From: Sulfolobales archaeon
GTDB taxonomy: Archaea > Thermoproteota > Thermoprotei_A > Sulfolobales > Desulfurococcaceae
Reading direction: 5' to 3'
Length of the DNA stretch: 64,000 nt
NCBI GenBank assembly: GCA_025059075.1
Contig: JANXDZ010000001.1
Location: forward strand, 61,677 to 125,676
Shown here: piece after piece, positions 27,008-35,629 of the stretch
How positions within the stretch are numbered: the stretch's first letter is position 1
Layout: each line of letters begins with the position of its first letter
Program-made: the position numbers and the translations under genes
Notes under the pieces: model-generated
Database searches by the model: none
What the model was told of the DNA's origin: nothing
The model's input: only the letters and a program-made list of their open reading frames with translations

Positions 27008-27907
27008 TTAATCCCCGTGTCTTAACCTAATGACTCTCCACGGCTCAAGCTTTACCTCCACTCCATTCTTCGTCGATACGATTAGTGAACCGTACTCATC
27101 TACTTCCACAGCCTTTCCCTCTATAATTCCATCAATAGTTTCAGCAACTATTACTCTATTCAACGTAATTAAGTTACTTAAGTATTCGTCAACGAGTTCA
27201 CTTGGTTCACTAACTAACTTAGTTACCCTAGTTAAGTAACCAATGAATGGAGCTAGCACTCTATTTCTCGGAGTTAGCCCAACAATCCTCTTTAATGACG
27301 TTGCCTCGGGAATTCCAATATCATTATTGACGTTGATGCCTACCCCTATGTAAACAGTCATAGAGTCCTGAAGCGCTACTCCCTCAATTAATGTGCCGCC
27401 GAGCTTTCTTTCTTCAACAACTATGTCGTTAGGCCACTTAATCCATGCCTTTACTCCAATACGTCTTAAAACCCTCTGTAAAGTTAGTGGAATGGCTATG
27501 TTTAAGTAAGGAGACTTATCGGCTGGCAAGCTTATTACTGCAGTAGCCCATATTCCGCCTAAGTTAGACTCCCACATCCTTTTGTGACGGCCATAGCCGT
27601 GAAGCTGGTGTTCAGCAACTACAATGCTCCACGGGACTAAGCCCCTTGCATATACTTGAGTAGATCCTACTATTAGTTCATGGTAAATGTTCCAACCCCA
27701 CGGCTTGATCTTTGCTGGATTATCGCTTGAAGCAATTGCAACAAGTCCCTCATCTCTCTGAACAACATAGTTTCCACTAAGCTCATTGATTACCTCCATT
27801 AATCGCTCCTCACTAATGCCAGTTCTCCAAGAGAGTTCTCTTAAGCTCCACTTGTCTTTTTCAAAAAGTGCTTTAAGCACCGTTAGTTTACTAAGAAGAT
27901 CTGTCAA
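27008..27907 (-). CDS. birA: Biotin-protein ligase BirA with N-terminal helix-turn-helix
   Basis: 299 residues. The first ~60 form a winged-helix (WSLRELSWRTGISEERLMEVI). The catalytic domain has STQVYA, HQLHGYGRHKRMWES (biotinyl-AMP loop), KWPNDIVV and KLGGTLIEG, then a small C-terminal SH3-like domain. It attaches biotin to carboxylase carrier proteins, and the HTH suggests it also represses biotin genes. TTG start after GGTGT. No biotin synthesis or transport gene is adjacent. Confidence 0.9.
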   Translation of the reverse strand: MTDLLSKLTVLKALFEKDKWSLRELSWRTGISEERLMEVINELSGNYVVQRDEGLVAIASSDNPAKIKPWGWNIYHELIVGSTQVYARGLVPWSIVVAEHQLHGYGRHKRMWESNLGGIWATAVISLPADKSPYLNIAIPLTLQRVLRRIGVKAWIKWPNDIVVEERKLGGTLIEGVALQDSMTVYIGVGINVNNDIGIPEATSLKRIVGLTPRNRVLAPFIGYLTRVTKLVSEPSELVDEYLSNLITLNRVIVAETIDGIIEGKAVEVDEYGSLIVSTKNGVEVKLEPWRVIRLRHGD

Positions 27908-27946
27908 GAGCTACACCCATAGATTTAGTGCTTAGTAAAAGAGATA

Positions 27947-28633
27947 TTAATCGTTTGCCATTTTAGCTAACCTAATCTTTTCAACAATACTATAGATCCC
28001 TAAAATATAGGGAAGTCTAGGGTTATATCTTTGGAGCAGAGAATATGCATTAATGAATCTACTGGAGCTCCCTGTGAAAGGAGGCTTCTGCACTAATTCT
28101 ACTAAACCATCCCTCCATAAGTTAGATAGTAGTGTTACAATAACTAACCTAGCTCTCTCAGCCTCTATCGCTGCTTCATACTCACTAGGCATGTATTCCT
28201 TTATGAAGCTCGCATTAGCTTCAAAGTACTTACTTATAAGCGGTTTATGGAGCTCTATAACTGGACACCTAGTGGAAACTCCATAGACGACTTGTGGAAT
28301 AATTAACTTTAGCTCAGAATTAACTAAGTACTGTACTTCCCTAGGGACATATGGATAAGTTCTGCAGATGAAGGGCTTGTAGATGTTGTGTATTGAACAC
28401 CTATTGTCCTTTGATAAGAAGGGGCATTTATTATCATCATTTAAGTATAGAGTGTAAGACAACGCTATCCATTGATTGCTTAAAGCATCGTAGATCGTGT
28501 AAGCTGGCGCTATCTTTACATCAATACTCATAGATTCTGCTAAGAAGTTGACCAGCATTTCCTCAAATGACTGGAGAGTTATAGGAGATGCCTTACAGCA
28601 CAAGCCCGTTAGAGAGCACTTAAACTTAATCAT
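27947..28633 (-). CDS. YkgJ-family cysteine-cluster protein
   Basis: 228 residues. The CxxxxxCC-type N-terminal motif (C6, C12, C13) and the later CPFL...RCSIHNIYKPFICRTYP block are the family's metal or iron-sulfur cysteines. Function is unknown for most members; some bind zinc or iron. It starts just after the nadM stop codon, with the ribosome-binding GGGAGTGA overlapping that gene's end, so the two are translationally linked. Confidence 0.82.
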   Translation of the reverse strand: MIKFKCSLTGLCCKASPITLQSFEEMLVNFLAESMSIDVKIAPAYTIYDALSNQWIALSYTLYLNDDNKCPFLSKDNRCSIHNIYKPFICRTYPYVPREVQYLVNSELKLIIPQVVYGVSTRCPVIELHKPLISKYFEANASFIKEYMPSEYEAAIEAERARLVIVTLLSNLWRDGLVELVQKPPFTGSSSRFINAYSLLQRYNPRLPYILGIYSIVEKIRLAKMAND

Positions 28634-28636
28634 TTC

Positions 28637-29188
28637 TCACTCCCAGTGATATCCGGGTATTCTATCTCTATAGAGCATTGCTATCCTCGACTCTCCATCA
28701 ACTGAATCAACTACATCTGCTACAGGTTTTGGAACTAGTTCTCTCCACTTAGGACTTCCTTCAGCCATTAGCTTCCTAATGTAAGATCCTCTATATATTT
28801 CCCTATTGTACTCCGGGGGACGCGTTATTGCATAACCCTCTTCCTTAAAGATCCTTTCAACTATTGGATTGAGTGTTACTACTGAAGTAAATGGAGGAGA
28901 GTAGAGCTTTACGTAATGTACAGCTACTTTACTTACTTCAATAGTGGGGAGGGTTACAGTTATCACTTTATCTAAAGACATGTTATCCCATTTAACTGTC
29001 TCTCTAACCATGAGTATTCTTTCGCCAGCTGTAAATGGGTTCTCGGGCGTGTGGCTTTGGCTAGCCATACCTATGACTACGATGACTTCATTGAATTTAT
29101 TAAAGGCATCTCTTAACGCTACTAAGTGCCCGTAGTGAAGTGGTTGAAATCTAGCTATCAAGAGACATCTATTAGCTTTTAATGCCAT
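28637..29188 (-). CDS. Nicotinamide-nucleotide adenylyltransferase (NadM), copy 1
   Basis: About 183 residues from ATG 29188; the longer frame from 29272 would add 28 residues not found in the family. Nucleotidyltransferase motifs are ARFQPLHYGH and the ISGxTR-equivalent near the end (YRGSYIRKLM), with ENPFTAGERILM between. It makes NAD from NMN and ATP. A more typical NadM is encoded at 37777, so this copy (with an unusual PLHYGH instead of PFHKGH) may have another nucleotide substrate. Confidence 0.85.
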   Translation of the reverse strand: MALKANRCLLIARFQPLHYGHLVALRDAFNKFNEVIVVIGMASQSHTPENPFTAGERILMVRETVKWDNMSLDKVITVTLPTIEVSKVAVHYVKLYSPPFTSVVTLNPIVERIFKEEGYAITRPPEYNREIYRGSYIRKLMAEGSPKWRELVPKPVADVVDSVDGESRIAMLYRDRIPGYHWE

Positions 29189-29343
29189 AGCTATCGCCTT
29201 ACATAAGTATTCAAATGCTCTTTCCCTTATTAAAAGCATTACTGAGATTCGTGGAAACCATTGAGTTTTCATGCATTATGCACACAATTTATTACTTACC
29301 TAAGGGCTTCATTAATGCTTAGAGGCATTTAACTGGTGATAGC

Positions 29344-30396
29344 TTGAAGCACTTAGTTACAGACTTAAATGGAAAAGACTTATTAAGTACTATTGATTGG
29401 AGCATTGATGAAATAGAGATTGCATTAAAGCTCTCTGAGGAATTTAAATGGCGTTACTACTACTACGGCATTAAAGGAGTGCCTAGAGTACTTAGTAGAA
29501 AGACTTTCTTCATGCTCTTTTACGCTCCATCAACTAGGACTAGGGCTGCATTTGAATCAGCTATGACTCTCTTAGGAGGCCACGCTGCCTACATAGAGGC
29601 TAAAACTACTAGGTTAGCAGTAGGGGGGAAAGCTGTTGGAGAAGCTAATAAAGATGTTGCAGCAATGTATGAGAGGTACGGTCATGGAATTGGTGTAAGA
29701 ATACTCGATCAAGCAATAGACTACGTCTATGGGAGGGGAAACTATGTAGTGAGGGAGTACGCTAAGCACTCTAGAGTACCAGTGATAAATATGGCTGACG
29801 ACATGTTTCACCCAACGCAGGGCTTAGCAGACATCTATACGTTTAGGGAGAAGTTCAAGAATGTCCAGGGAAAGAAGTACGTAGTTATGTGGGCCTACAG
29901 CCCCGAGATCAGGGGGTGGTGCAGTATTCAAGAAGATATACTGCTATTCACTAGGTTTGGCGTTAGTGTTATAGTTGCCAGGCCACAGGGCTTCGATCTA
30001 GATCAAAGGCTTATGCACTTAGCTAAAAAGAATGCAGAGGAAAGCGGTGGAAGCCTCGAGTTTACAGATAACTTAAGGGAAGCCTTAGAAGGAGCACATG
30101 CGGTCTTCCCAAGAAATTGGGCTTCACCTAAGTTAGTTGAGTTAGGGTACAGTAAGTTTAAGGACGAGGAGCTTAGAATCTACGAGAAATATAGAGACTG
30201 GAAGCTCACTGAAGAACTAATGGATCTCATGGATAAAGACGGCGTACTAATGCATGTCTTACCAATATTTAGAGGCTTTGAAGCAGATGATGCAGTTATA
30301 GATAATCCGAGGAGGTCTATTATTTACGAGCAGGCTGAAAACGGCCTATGGACTAAGGCAGCTGTACTAGCACTAACAATGATTGGAGTAAAGTAG
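29344..30396 (+). CDS. YgeW-like carbamoyltransferase
   Basis: 350 residues, a two-domain aspartate/ornithine carbamoyltransferase fold. The carbamoyl-phosphate motif STRTR is at ~63-67 and HPTQGLAD at ~157. The second domain has KKYVVMWAYSPEI with a following TRFGVSVIVARPQGFDL, closely matching the YgeW branch rather than ornithine transcarbamylase. The usual HCLP ornithine motif is HVLP here, and SMG is absent, so ornithine is unlikely as acceptor. The true acceptor amine is unknown. TTG start with GGTGAT just upstream. Confidence 0.82.
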   Translation: MKHLVTDLNGKDLLSTIDWSIDEIEIALKLSEEFKWRYYYYGIKGVPRVLSRKTFFMLFYAPSTRTRAAFESAMTLLGGHAAYIEAKTTRLAVGGKAVGEANKDVAAMYERYGHGIGVRILDQAIDYVYGRGNYVVREYAKHSRVPVINMADDMFHPTQGLADIYTFREKFKNVQGKKYVVMWAYSPEIRGWCSIQEDILLFTRFGVSVIVARPQGFDLDQRLMHLAKKNAEESGGSLEFTDNLREALEGAHAVFPRNWASPKLVELGYSKFKDEELRIYEKYRDWKLTEELMDLMDKDGVLMHVLPIFRGFEADDAVIDNPRRSIIYEQAENGLWTKAAVLALTMIGVK

Positions 30397-30438
30397 GCAG
30401 ACTTAAGTTAGGTTATTAAAGAACTGCTGGTATTAGCG

Positions 30439-31296
30439 TTGACTAAAGTGATCCTTATAACAGGCTTACTCGCCTTCGACAGCGGGAAGACGTGGTTTAC
30501 ATACAATGCAGCAAACTATGCCTTAAGTAAGGGGCTTAGAGTATCAATATACAAGCCTGTTGCAGGCCATGATGCATGGACTCAGCATCACACTATTGAG
30601 ATAAGCAGGGAGTTAAAGCTGCTCTTAGGGCACGATGTCTCTCTATACGCTGAACTACTTAGAGTTGAACCAAGTAGACTACACTTAGTTAATCCAGTAG
30701 ACCTCCTCTTATCACCATTGGACGTAGAGCTTTACCTCAATTCAATAGATTCATTTTATAAAGATATGGAGGATCAGTTCTCTAGAATAGTTCTTAGTAG
30801 AGTGAGTAAATGTAGGAAGAAAGTATCTAGCCACTTCCTAGTTAGAGAAAACATAGCTAAAGCACCTAGGTTTCTAAGAGATGAAATAAGTTCGTTAGCT
30901 AAGGAATTAAGCGCTGAAGCAATTGACTTACAGACTCTTTTAAACCTACTTACATCACGAGAAGTATCAATTGAACTAAGCTATTGTTTAGAGGAACTAG
31001 TTGGAGAAAACGACTTAGTTCTAGTGGAGTCTTTTAATAATGCTGTTCTTCCATACATAGATCTAAGGAGCTCTATAAGGAAGATCGTCGTAGTATCTGT
31101 GGGTAAGGCATTGATATACGATGAACCTGAGGAGGTATGGAAAGTCATTGATGAAGGATTGAAAGAGAATGCTCTACAACCTCTAATAACTGAGTACTTT
31201 GTTAAAAGAATTAAGCCAAGCGCTATTGTAGACATTAGGCCTAGGATGGATATAAGAACCATAGATGAGGATTCAGCTGCTGAAGCAATACGCTAA
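30439..31296 (+). CDS. P-loop ATPase-like protein of the BioD/MinD fold, unknown role
   Basis: 285 residues. A deviant Walker A loop (LLAFDSGKTWFTYNAA) follows the first strand, KPVAGHD resembles the switch of BioD-type enzymes, and a later VLVESFNNAVLP resembles Walker B with its following loop. No substrate signature is clear. It follows the carbamoyltransferase by 42 bp on the same strand, so the two may act together. TTG start with only a weak ribosome-binding site. Confidence 0.65.
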   Translation: MTKVILITGLLAFDSGKTWFTYNAANYALSKGLRVSIYKPVAGHDAWTQHHTIEISRELKLLLGHDVSLYAELLRVEPSRLHLVNPVDLLLSPLDVELYLNSIDSFYKDMEDQFSRIVLSRVSKCRKKVSSHFLVRENIAKAPRFLRDEISSLAKELSAEAIDLQTLLNLLTSREVSIELSYCLEELVGENDLVLVESFNNAVLPYIDLRSSIRKIVVVSVGKALIYDEPEEVWKVIDEGLKENALQPLITEYFVKRIKPSAIVDIRPRMDIRTIDEDSAAEAIR

Positions 31297-31320
31297 AGCT
31301 ATAGCAGATCTATTTGTAGT

Positions 31321-32763
31321 CTATTTTAGAGACTTAACCATGTATGGAGATCTCTCTAATCTATGGTACCCCAATCTTCTATAATACTCTCTAGCCCCTA
31401 TGCCTGAAAGAACTAGTATCTTTCTTCTGCCATACTCCTCTAGAGATACTCTCTCTGCTTCAAGTAATAGTTTTTTCCCAAAGCCTCTGTGCTGTATCTC
31501 TAGAATATTCTGTGGCTTAATGCCTATGGGAGTCATTAAGCCATATACGTGTAGCTCTCTAACTATTGCTGTACTTGAGTCTACTTCAGGTCTATGCGCT
31601 CTTTCACTAGGGATCCTTAGCCTTAGGAATCCTATTAATGCATCACTGCATACGTCTTCTATTGATAGAAATATTTCAGTTCCTCCACTGGCTTCATAAA
31701 CTATTTTCTTCATTTTAATACATTCTTCTCTAGGAAACTTATTTAACTTATATATCTGCCTACCTACTTCTCTCCACCTTATTTCTCTAATAGCTATGCC
31801 CTTCTCTAAGCACTTCTTTTCAACTAACTCTCTTAAATTCCCCTTCCTAGGGCCGGCTTCAATGTATTTTGCAGGGACGTCTCTCTGAACTCTAATAACT
31901 CTAACGTATTCAGGTATGTGTCTATACATTTCGCTTATTAATTCAACAGCTTCCTCATCTGTATATGGAGTGTATGAGCCCTTAATCCAGAGTTCATATA
32001 GTCCTGTCCCCTTAACTACTATTGTTGGATATATCTTCAAGTAGTCGGGTCTATAGTCTGGGTTACTGAATATCTCCTTAATCATCTCTAAGTCTCTATC
32101 ATAACTGCTTCCAGGAAGCCCAGGCATTATGTGATACGTTACTTTAAGCCCAGCGTCCTTAGCTATTCTAGTTGCTTCTACAACATCTCTAACTATATGG
32201 CCTCTCTTAACTCCTTCAAGTACGTCGTCATAGATGCTCTGTACCCCTAGCTCGACTCTAGTAGCGCCAAGGTATAACATGAAGTCAATGTGTTTTTCAC
32301 GCGCCCAATCAGGCCTCGTTTCAATAGTCATAGCTATGCAACGTACATCTGCTGCCTCATTCCTTAACTGAGCATTAGCTAAGTCTACTGCTTTTGGCGC
32401 TTTGTTATATGGGTAGTCATTCATGGCTTCTAAGGCCATGGCTATAAACCACTCCTGATAGCTTCTAGGCATGGCTGGAAACGTTCCTCCCATAACTATT
32501 AGCTCTACTTTAGATGGAAAGTAGCCCAGTACTTCGTGATACTGCTTAAGCCTACTCAAAGTCTGTAGATATGGATCGTAGTTAACTCTAATGGCTCTCA
32601 TAAGAGCTGGCTCTTCACTTATGTAACTCTGCGGAGTCCCTTGATCAGGGCCCCCTGGGCAGTAAAGGCACTTTCCATGAGGACATGGATAGGGCTCAGT
32701 CATTACTGCTACTGGTGCTACACCTGAAAGCACTCTACTTAATTTCCTTAAACGCCCCTCCAT
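31321..32763 (-). CDS. elp3: Elp3: tRNA U34 carboxymethyl synthase (radical SAM plus acetyltransferase)
   Basis: 480 residues. The radical-SAM cluster cysteines are C27, C32 and C35 in PYPCPHGKCLYCPGG, with ELGVQSIYDDVL and YHIMPGLPGSSYDRD further on. The C-terminal ~330-480 is a GNAT domain with HRGFGKKLLLEAE for acetyl-CoA binding and YYRRLGY. It adds the cm5 group to wobble uridine of tRNAs. Length and order are normal. It lies 28 bp after a Trm9-like methyltransferase gene in the same direction. Confidence 0.95.
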   Translation of the reverse strand: MEGRLRKLSRVLSGVAPVAVMTEPYPCPHGKCLYCPGGPDQGTPQSYISEEPALMRAIRVNYDPYLQTLSRLKQYHEVLGYFPSKVELIVMGGTFPAMPRSYQEWFIAMALEAMNDYPYNKAPKAVDLANAQLRNEAADVRCIAMTIETRPDWAREKHIDFMLYLGATRVELGVQSIYDDVLEGVKRGHIVRDVVEATRIAKDAGLKVTYHIMPGLPGSSYDRDLEMIKEIFSNPDYRPDYLKIYPTIVVKGTGLYELWIKGSYTPYTDEEAVELISEMYRHIPEYVRVIRVQRDVPAKYIEAGPRKGNLRELVEKKCLEKGIAIREIRWREVGRQIYKLNKFPREECIKMKKIVYEASGGTEIFLSIEDVCSDALIGFLRLRIPSERAHRPEVDSSTAIVRELHVYGLMTPIGIKPQNILEIQHRGFGKKLLLEAERVSLEEYGRRKILVLSGIGAREYYRRLGYHRLERSPYMVKSLK

Positions 32764-32791
32764 AAATGCACTCCGTTGCTAAGTGTAGTTT

Positions 32792-33517
32792 TTAGCCCTT
32801 TATGAACTTCTTTAATCCAACTACAAATAGGTTTTTCTGTAGAGCAACAGCTCTTCCTAAAGCAATGTATTTACCTGCTTGAACTACTATGAACCCTGAT
32901 CCTTGAACATCTCTCTTAAGCTCTCCTAAAGTATATAAGTGGTAGTATCTCCTATAAGTAGTTCCTCTAACTATACTCACCTTAATGCAGTCGCCTAGGC
33001 TTATAGATGGCTTAACAAGCTTTTTAAAGAAGTTCATTGCTACACACTTAACAAAAGATCTTTGGGCAATGCTCCATGAAGTAATGAGTGCTACTCCGCT
33101 GTCCTTAAGGACCCTCCATGCTTCTCTCAATGCATTAATTCTCCACGCCCTCTCCGGCAGATGGTGTATAACAGCTATGTATAAGCAGAGCTCCATTGAC
33201 TCACTTCTTAATGGAAGGCTCCTTACATCACTTACCACGAGCAATGCTCTATGCTTTAGCCCCGCTAGTTCAATGGATGATTGTGCTCTCTTAACCATTG
33301 CTTTAGACAAGTCAACAAGTACTCCTCTGGCCTTAGGGTATTCGCTAAGTAGTAGGACTGCGTTATGTCCTGGGCCACAGCCTGCGTCTAGAAATGTCCC
33401 CATCTCTCTGCATAGCTTTGCAACTCGCTTAACTATATCCCAAGCCCTCCTCCTATACGAAGACGCCATGGCTTCATAAGCTTCTACAGTACTCCACAGG
33501 ATTTCCTCACTATCCAT
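32792..33517 (-). CDS. SAM-dependent methyltransferase, Trm9/ALKBH8-like
   Basis: 241 residues. Motif I is FLDAGCGPGHNA (SAM binding), motif II-like VLVDLSKAMVKRA, and IAVIHHLPERAWRINALREAWRVLKDSG matches Trm9-type enzymes, as does TYRRYYHLYTLGEL near the C-terminus. In eukaryotes Trm9 methylates cm5U34 to mcm5U34 after Elongator. Being the first gene of a two-gene unit with elp3 strongly supports the same step here. Another small-molecule methyltransferase is the alternative. Confidence 0.8.
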   Translation of the reverse strand: MDSEEILWSTVEAYEAMASSYRRRAWDIVKRVAKLCREMGTFLDAGCGPGHNAVLLLSEYPKARGVLVDLSKAMVKRAQSSIELAGLKHRALLVVSDVRSLPLRSESMELCLYIAVIHHLPERAWRINALREAWRVLKDSGVALITSWSIAQRSFVKCVAMNFFKKLVKPSISLGDCIKVSIVRGTTYRRYYHLYTLGELKRDVQGSGFIVVQAGKYIALGRAVALQKNLFVVGLKKFIKG

Positions 33518-33689
33518 AGAGTTACACCAGTAACTAAAGGCATGTAGCTCTACATAACACCTAGCTTAGAAGAAAAATATACTCCCTGCCTAATTTTATT
33601 TAAAGTTGTATAACTCTAAAAGCTTAACGATGCAGTAGTTGAAGTAGCCTATGGCTTTATTCAAAGTTTAGGGGAGTGAGCGGAGGGTT

Positions 33690-35051
33690 ATGGCTAATTT
33701 AAAGCTGAATGGAGTTGAACTCCACGTAGGATTTGATGACGTTGATTCTCCAAGAGGTGGTTGTACAACGGATTTAGTGTCAGAGATAGCTATTAAATGG
33801 AGTAAGCGTGGAGTAAAGTTCATTGACTACCCTAACTTAGTTAGGCTAAACCCCGCAATACCTTGGAAGACTAGGGGGAATGGAGCTCTATCGCTAAGAG
33901 TGCTTGCAGAAAGCTATGAGTTAGCTAAAGATATGTGTAGTGAAGCAATAAGCATTAGTGAAGATTATGTAGCTGAATTCACTCACTTAAAGAGGAGTCC
34001 ACACGTAGTTTGCTTCATAGGTCATGTTCCAGGAGAACTTGAATCCATGGGGGAGAAGGCTGTAAGGGATGTAGTCCTTATTGATGAAGCCTTAAGTATT
34101 GTTGAGAAGCACTTGCCTAAAGTAATCACGTGGAGCAATAGCTCCAACAGGAGGGGGCTTATTGGAGCTCTAGCTGCAGTAGGAAATAGGCTAACTAAAG
34201 ATCATACGTATGAGTTAATCGCTTATAGAAGTAGAGATTATTGGGGAACGCCTAGGCTTATAGATCCAGTAAGTGTATTTAAAATGGATGAGGAGACTGG
34301 GGGGCTGACTTTCTTAAACGTCGATAAAGAAGCTAATAGAATACTCATAGCTCCACACGGCCCAGACCCCATATTATTTGGGATAAGGGGAGAGGAGCCG
34401 AGTGCACTAATTAAAGCTCTAAGCATTGTAAAAACAGGCGAGCCTATAGCTAAGTGGATCATATTTAGAACTAATCAAGCAACTGACGAGCATTTAAAGA
34501 GAGTGAGAAACCTATGTGAAGCATATGCTTATACAGGTGTTATAGCAGTAGGAAGAGTTTCCAGAGACCCTAGGATTATAGCTGGAGGACACGTAATACT
34601 AACTATAGCTGATGAATGTGGAGAAGTTGATGCAGCTGCATATGAACCAACGGAGGACTTTAGAGGAATCGTTAAAGAGTTGAAGCCAGGCGATGTAGTT
34701 GAAGTATATGGAGTTGTAAGACCTCCCTCAAGCATTCATGGAAAGACAATTAATTTAGAGAAAATTAGAGTAATTAAGTTAGCTGAAGTATTGAGACAAT
34801 TAAACCCCATTTGCCCGAAGTGCGGTAGAAGAATGACTAGCTCCGGCAAGGGGAAGGGGTTTAAATGCACTTATTGCGGCTACAGAGATCCAACAGCATC
34901 CAAAGTCGTAGTTATTGAAAAGAGGAGAGTGGCTGAGGGATGGTATCAGCCTCCTCCAAGAGCATTTAAGCATTTAATGAAGCCTCTTGAAAGGTTTGGT
35001 AGAGAAAAAAGTGGTTGGAGTGGAGTAATGATTGAAAAGTGGCATAGCTAA
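33690..35051 (+). CDS. tiaS: tRNA(Ile2) 2-agmatinylcytidine synthetase TiaS
   Basis: 453 residues, the family's full length. The N-terminal FDDVDSPRGGCTTDL and NPAIPWKTRGNGA are TiaS kinase-domain signatures. HGPDPILFGIRGE lies mid-protein, an OB-fold follows (~280-360), and the C-terminal zinc ribbon has CPKCGRRM and CTYCGYRD. It attaches agmatine to C34 of tRNA-Ile so that it reads AUA, an essential archaeal step. ATG start after GGAGGG. Confidence 0.96.
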   Translation: MANLKLNGVELHVGFDDVDSPRGGCTTDLVSEIAIKWSKRGVKFIDYPNLVRLNPAIPWKTRGNGALSLRVLAESYELAKDMCSEAISISEDYVAEFTHLKRSPHVVCFIGHVPGELESMGEKAVRDVVLIDEALSIVEKHLPKVITWSNSSNRRGLIGALAAVGNRLTKDHTYELIAYRSRDYWGTPRLIDPVSVFKMDEETGGLTFLNVDKEANRILIAPHGPDPILFGIRGEEPSALIKALSIVKTGEPIAKWIIFRTNQATDEHLKRVRNLCEAYAYTGVIAVGRVSRDPRIIAGGHVILTIADECGEVDAAAYEPTEDFRGIVKELKPGDVVEVYGVVRPPSSIHGKTINLEKIRVIKLAEVLRQLNPICPKCGRRMTSSGKGKGFKCTYCGYRDPTASKVVVIEKRRVAEGWYQPPPRAFKHLMKPLERFGREKSGWSGVMIEKWHS

Positions 35052-35060
35052 GGGTTGTGT

Positions 35061-35540
35061 ATGAATCGTGGAACACATATATTCATAGGCTTAAGCCTAG
35101 GCTTACTTATATGTGGTCAAAGAACCAGCTTAACAGCTTTATGCGCGATAATGGGGTCTATAGGTGGATGGTTCCCAGATCTAGATTTATTCTTTAAACA
35201 TAGGAAGAGTCTTCACAACATCCCATCACTATTAATTACGGGCACTGCGCTATACACCATGACTTACCTTTTAGCCAAGAGCTTTACTACTGTAGTTCCA
35301 GGCTCGATTGCTTCACTAACTGCTTATTCATTCATAGCTGGTTACTCCATGCATATATTTGGAGATTCGCTGACAACAATGGGAGTATATGTACTCTGGC
35401 CCTTCTCTAACTATAAGCTTAGATTAGCTAAAATGAAGTCCAACGGCTTCTTCATAAACTTCCTTGGAGTACTATTAGGACTAGCATTCATAGCCTTATG
35501 GGCGAGGGACTATATCTACAGTGCTTTAATCTTAGGCTAG
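35061..35540 (+). CDS. DUF457/YdjM-like membrane-bound metal-dependent hydrolase
   Basis: About 159 residues with four membrane helices. The family signature is seen in THIFIGLSLG, GGWFPDLDLFFKHRKSLHN and SMHIFGDSLTTMG, giving histidines and aspartates typical of a phosphatase-like metal site. ATG 35061 is used rather than the TTG at 35055. It lies 9 bp after tiaS and may be co-transcribed. Substrate unknown. Confidence 0.8.
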   Translation: MNRGTHIFIGLSLGLLICGQRTSLTALCAIMGSIGGWFPDLDLFFKHRKSLHNIPSLLITGTALYTMTYLLAKSFTTVVPGSIASLTAYSFIAGYSMHIFGDSLTTMGVYVLWPFSNYKLRLAKMKSNGFFINFLGVLLGLAFIALWARDYIYSALILG

Positions 35541-35629
35541 AAGAGTGTAGAGAAAGTATGTAGAATCATTGTAGAACTACTTTATGCAGCTTGAAGTAAG
35601 TTGTATGCAGACCTTGAGCATCGATGCGC

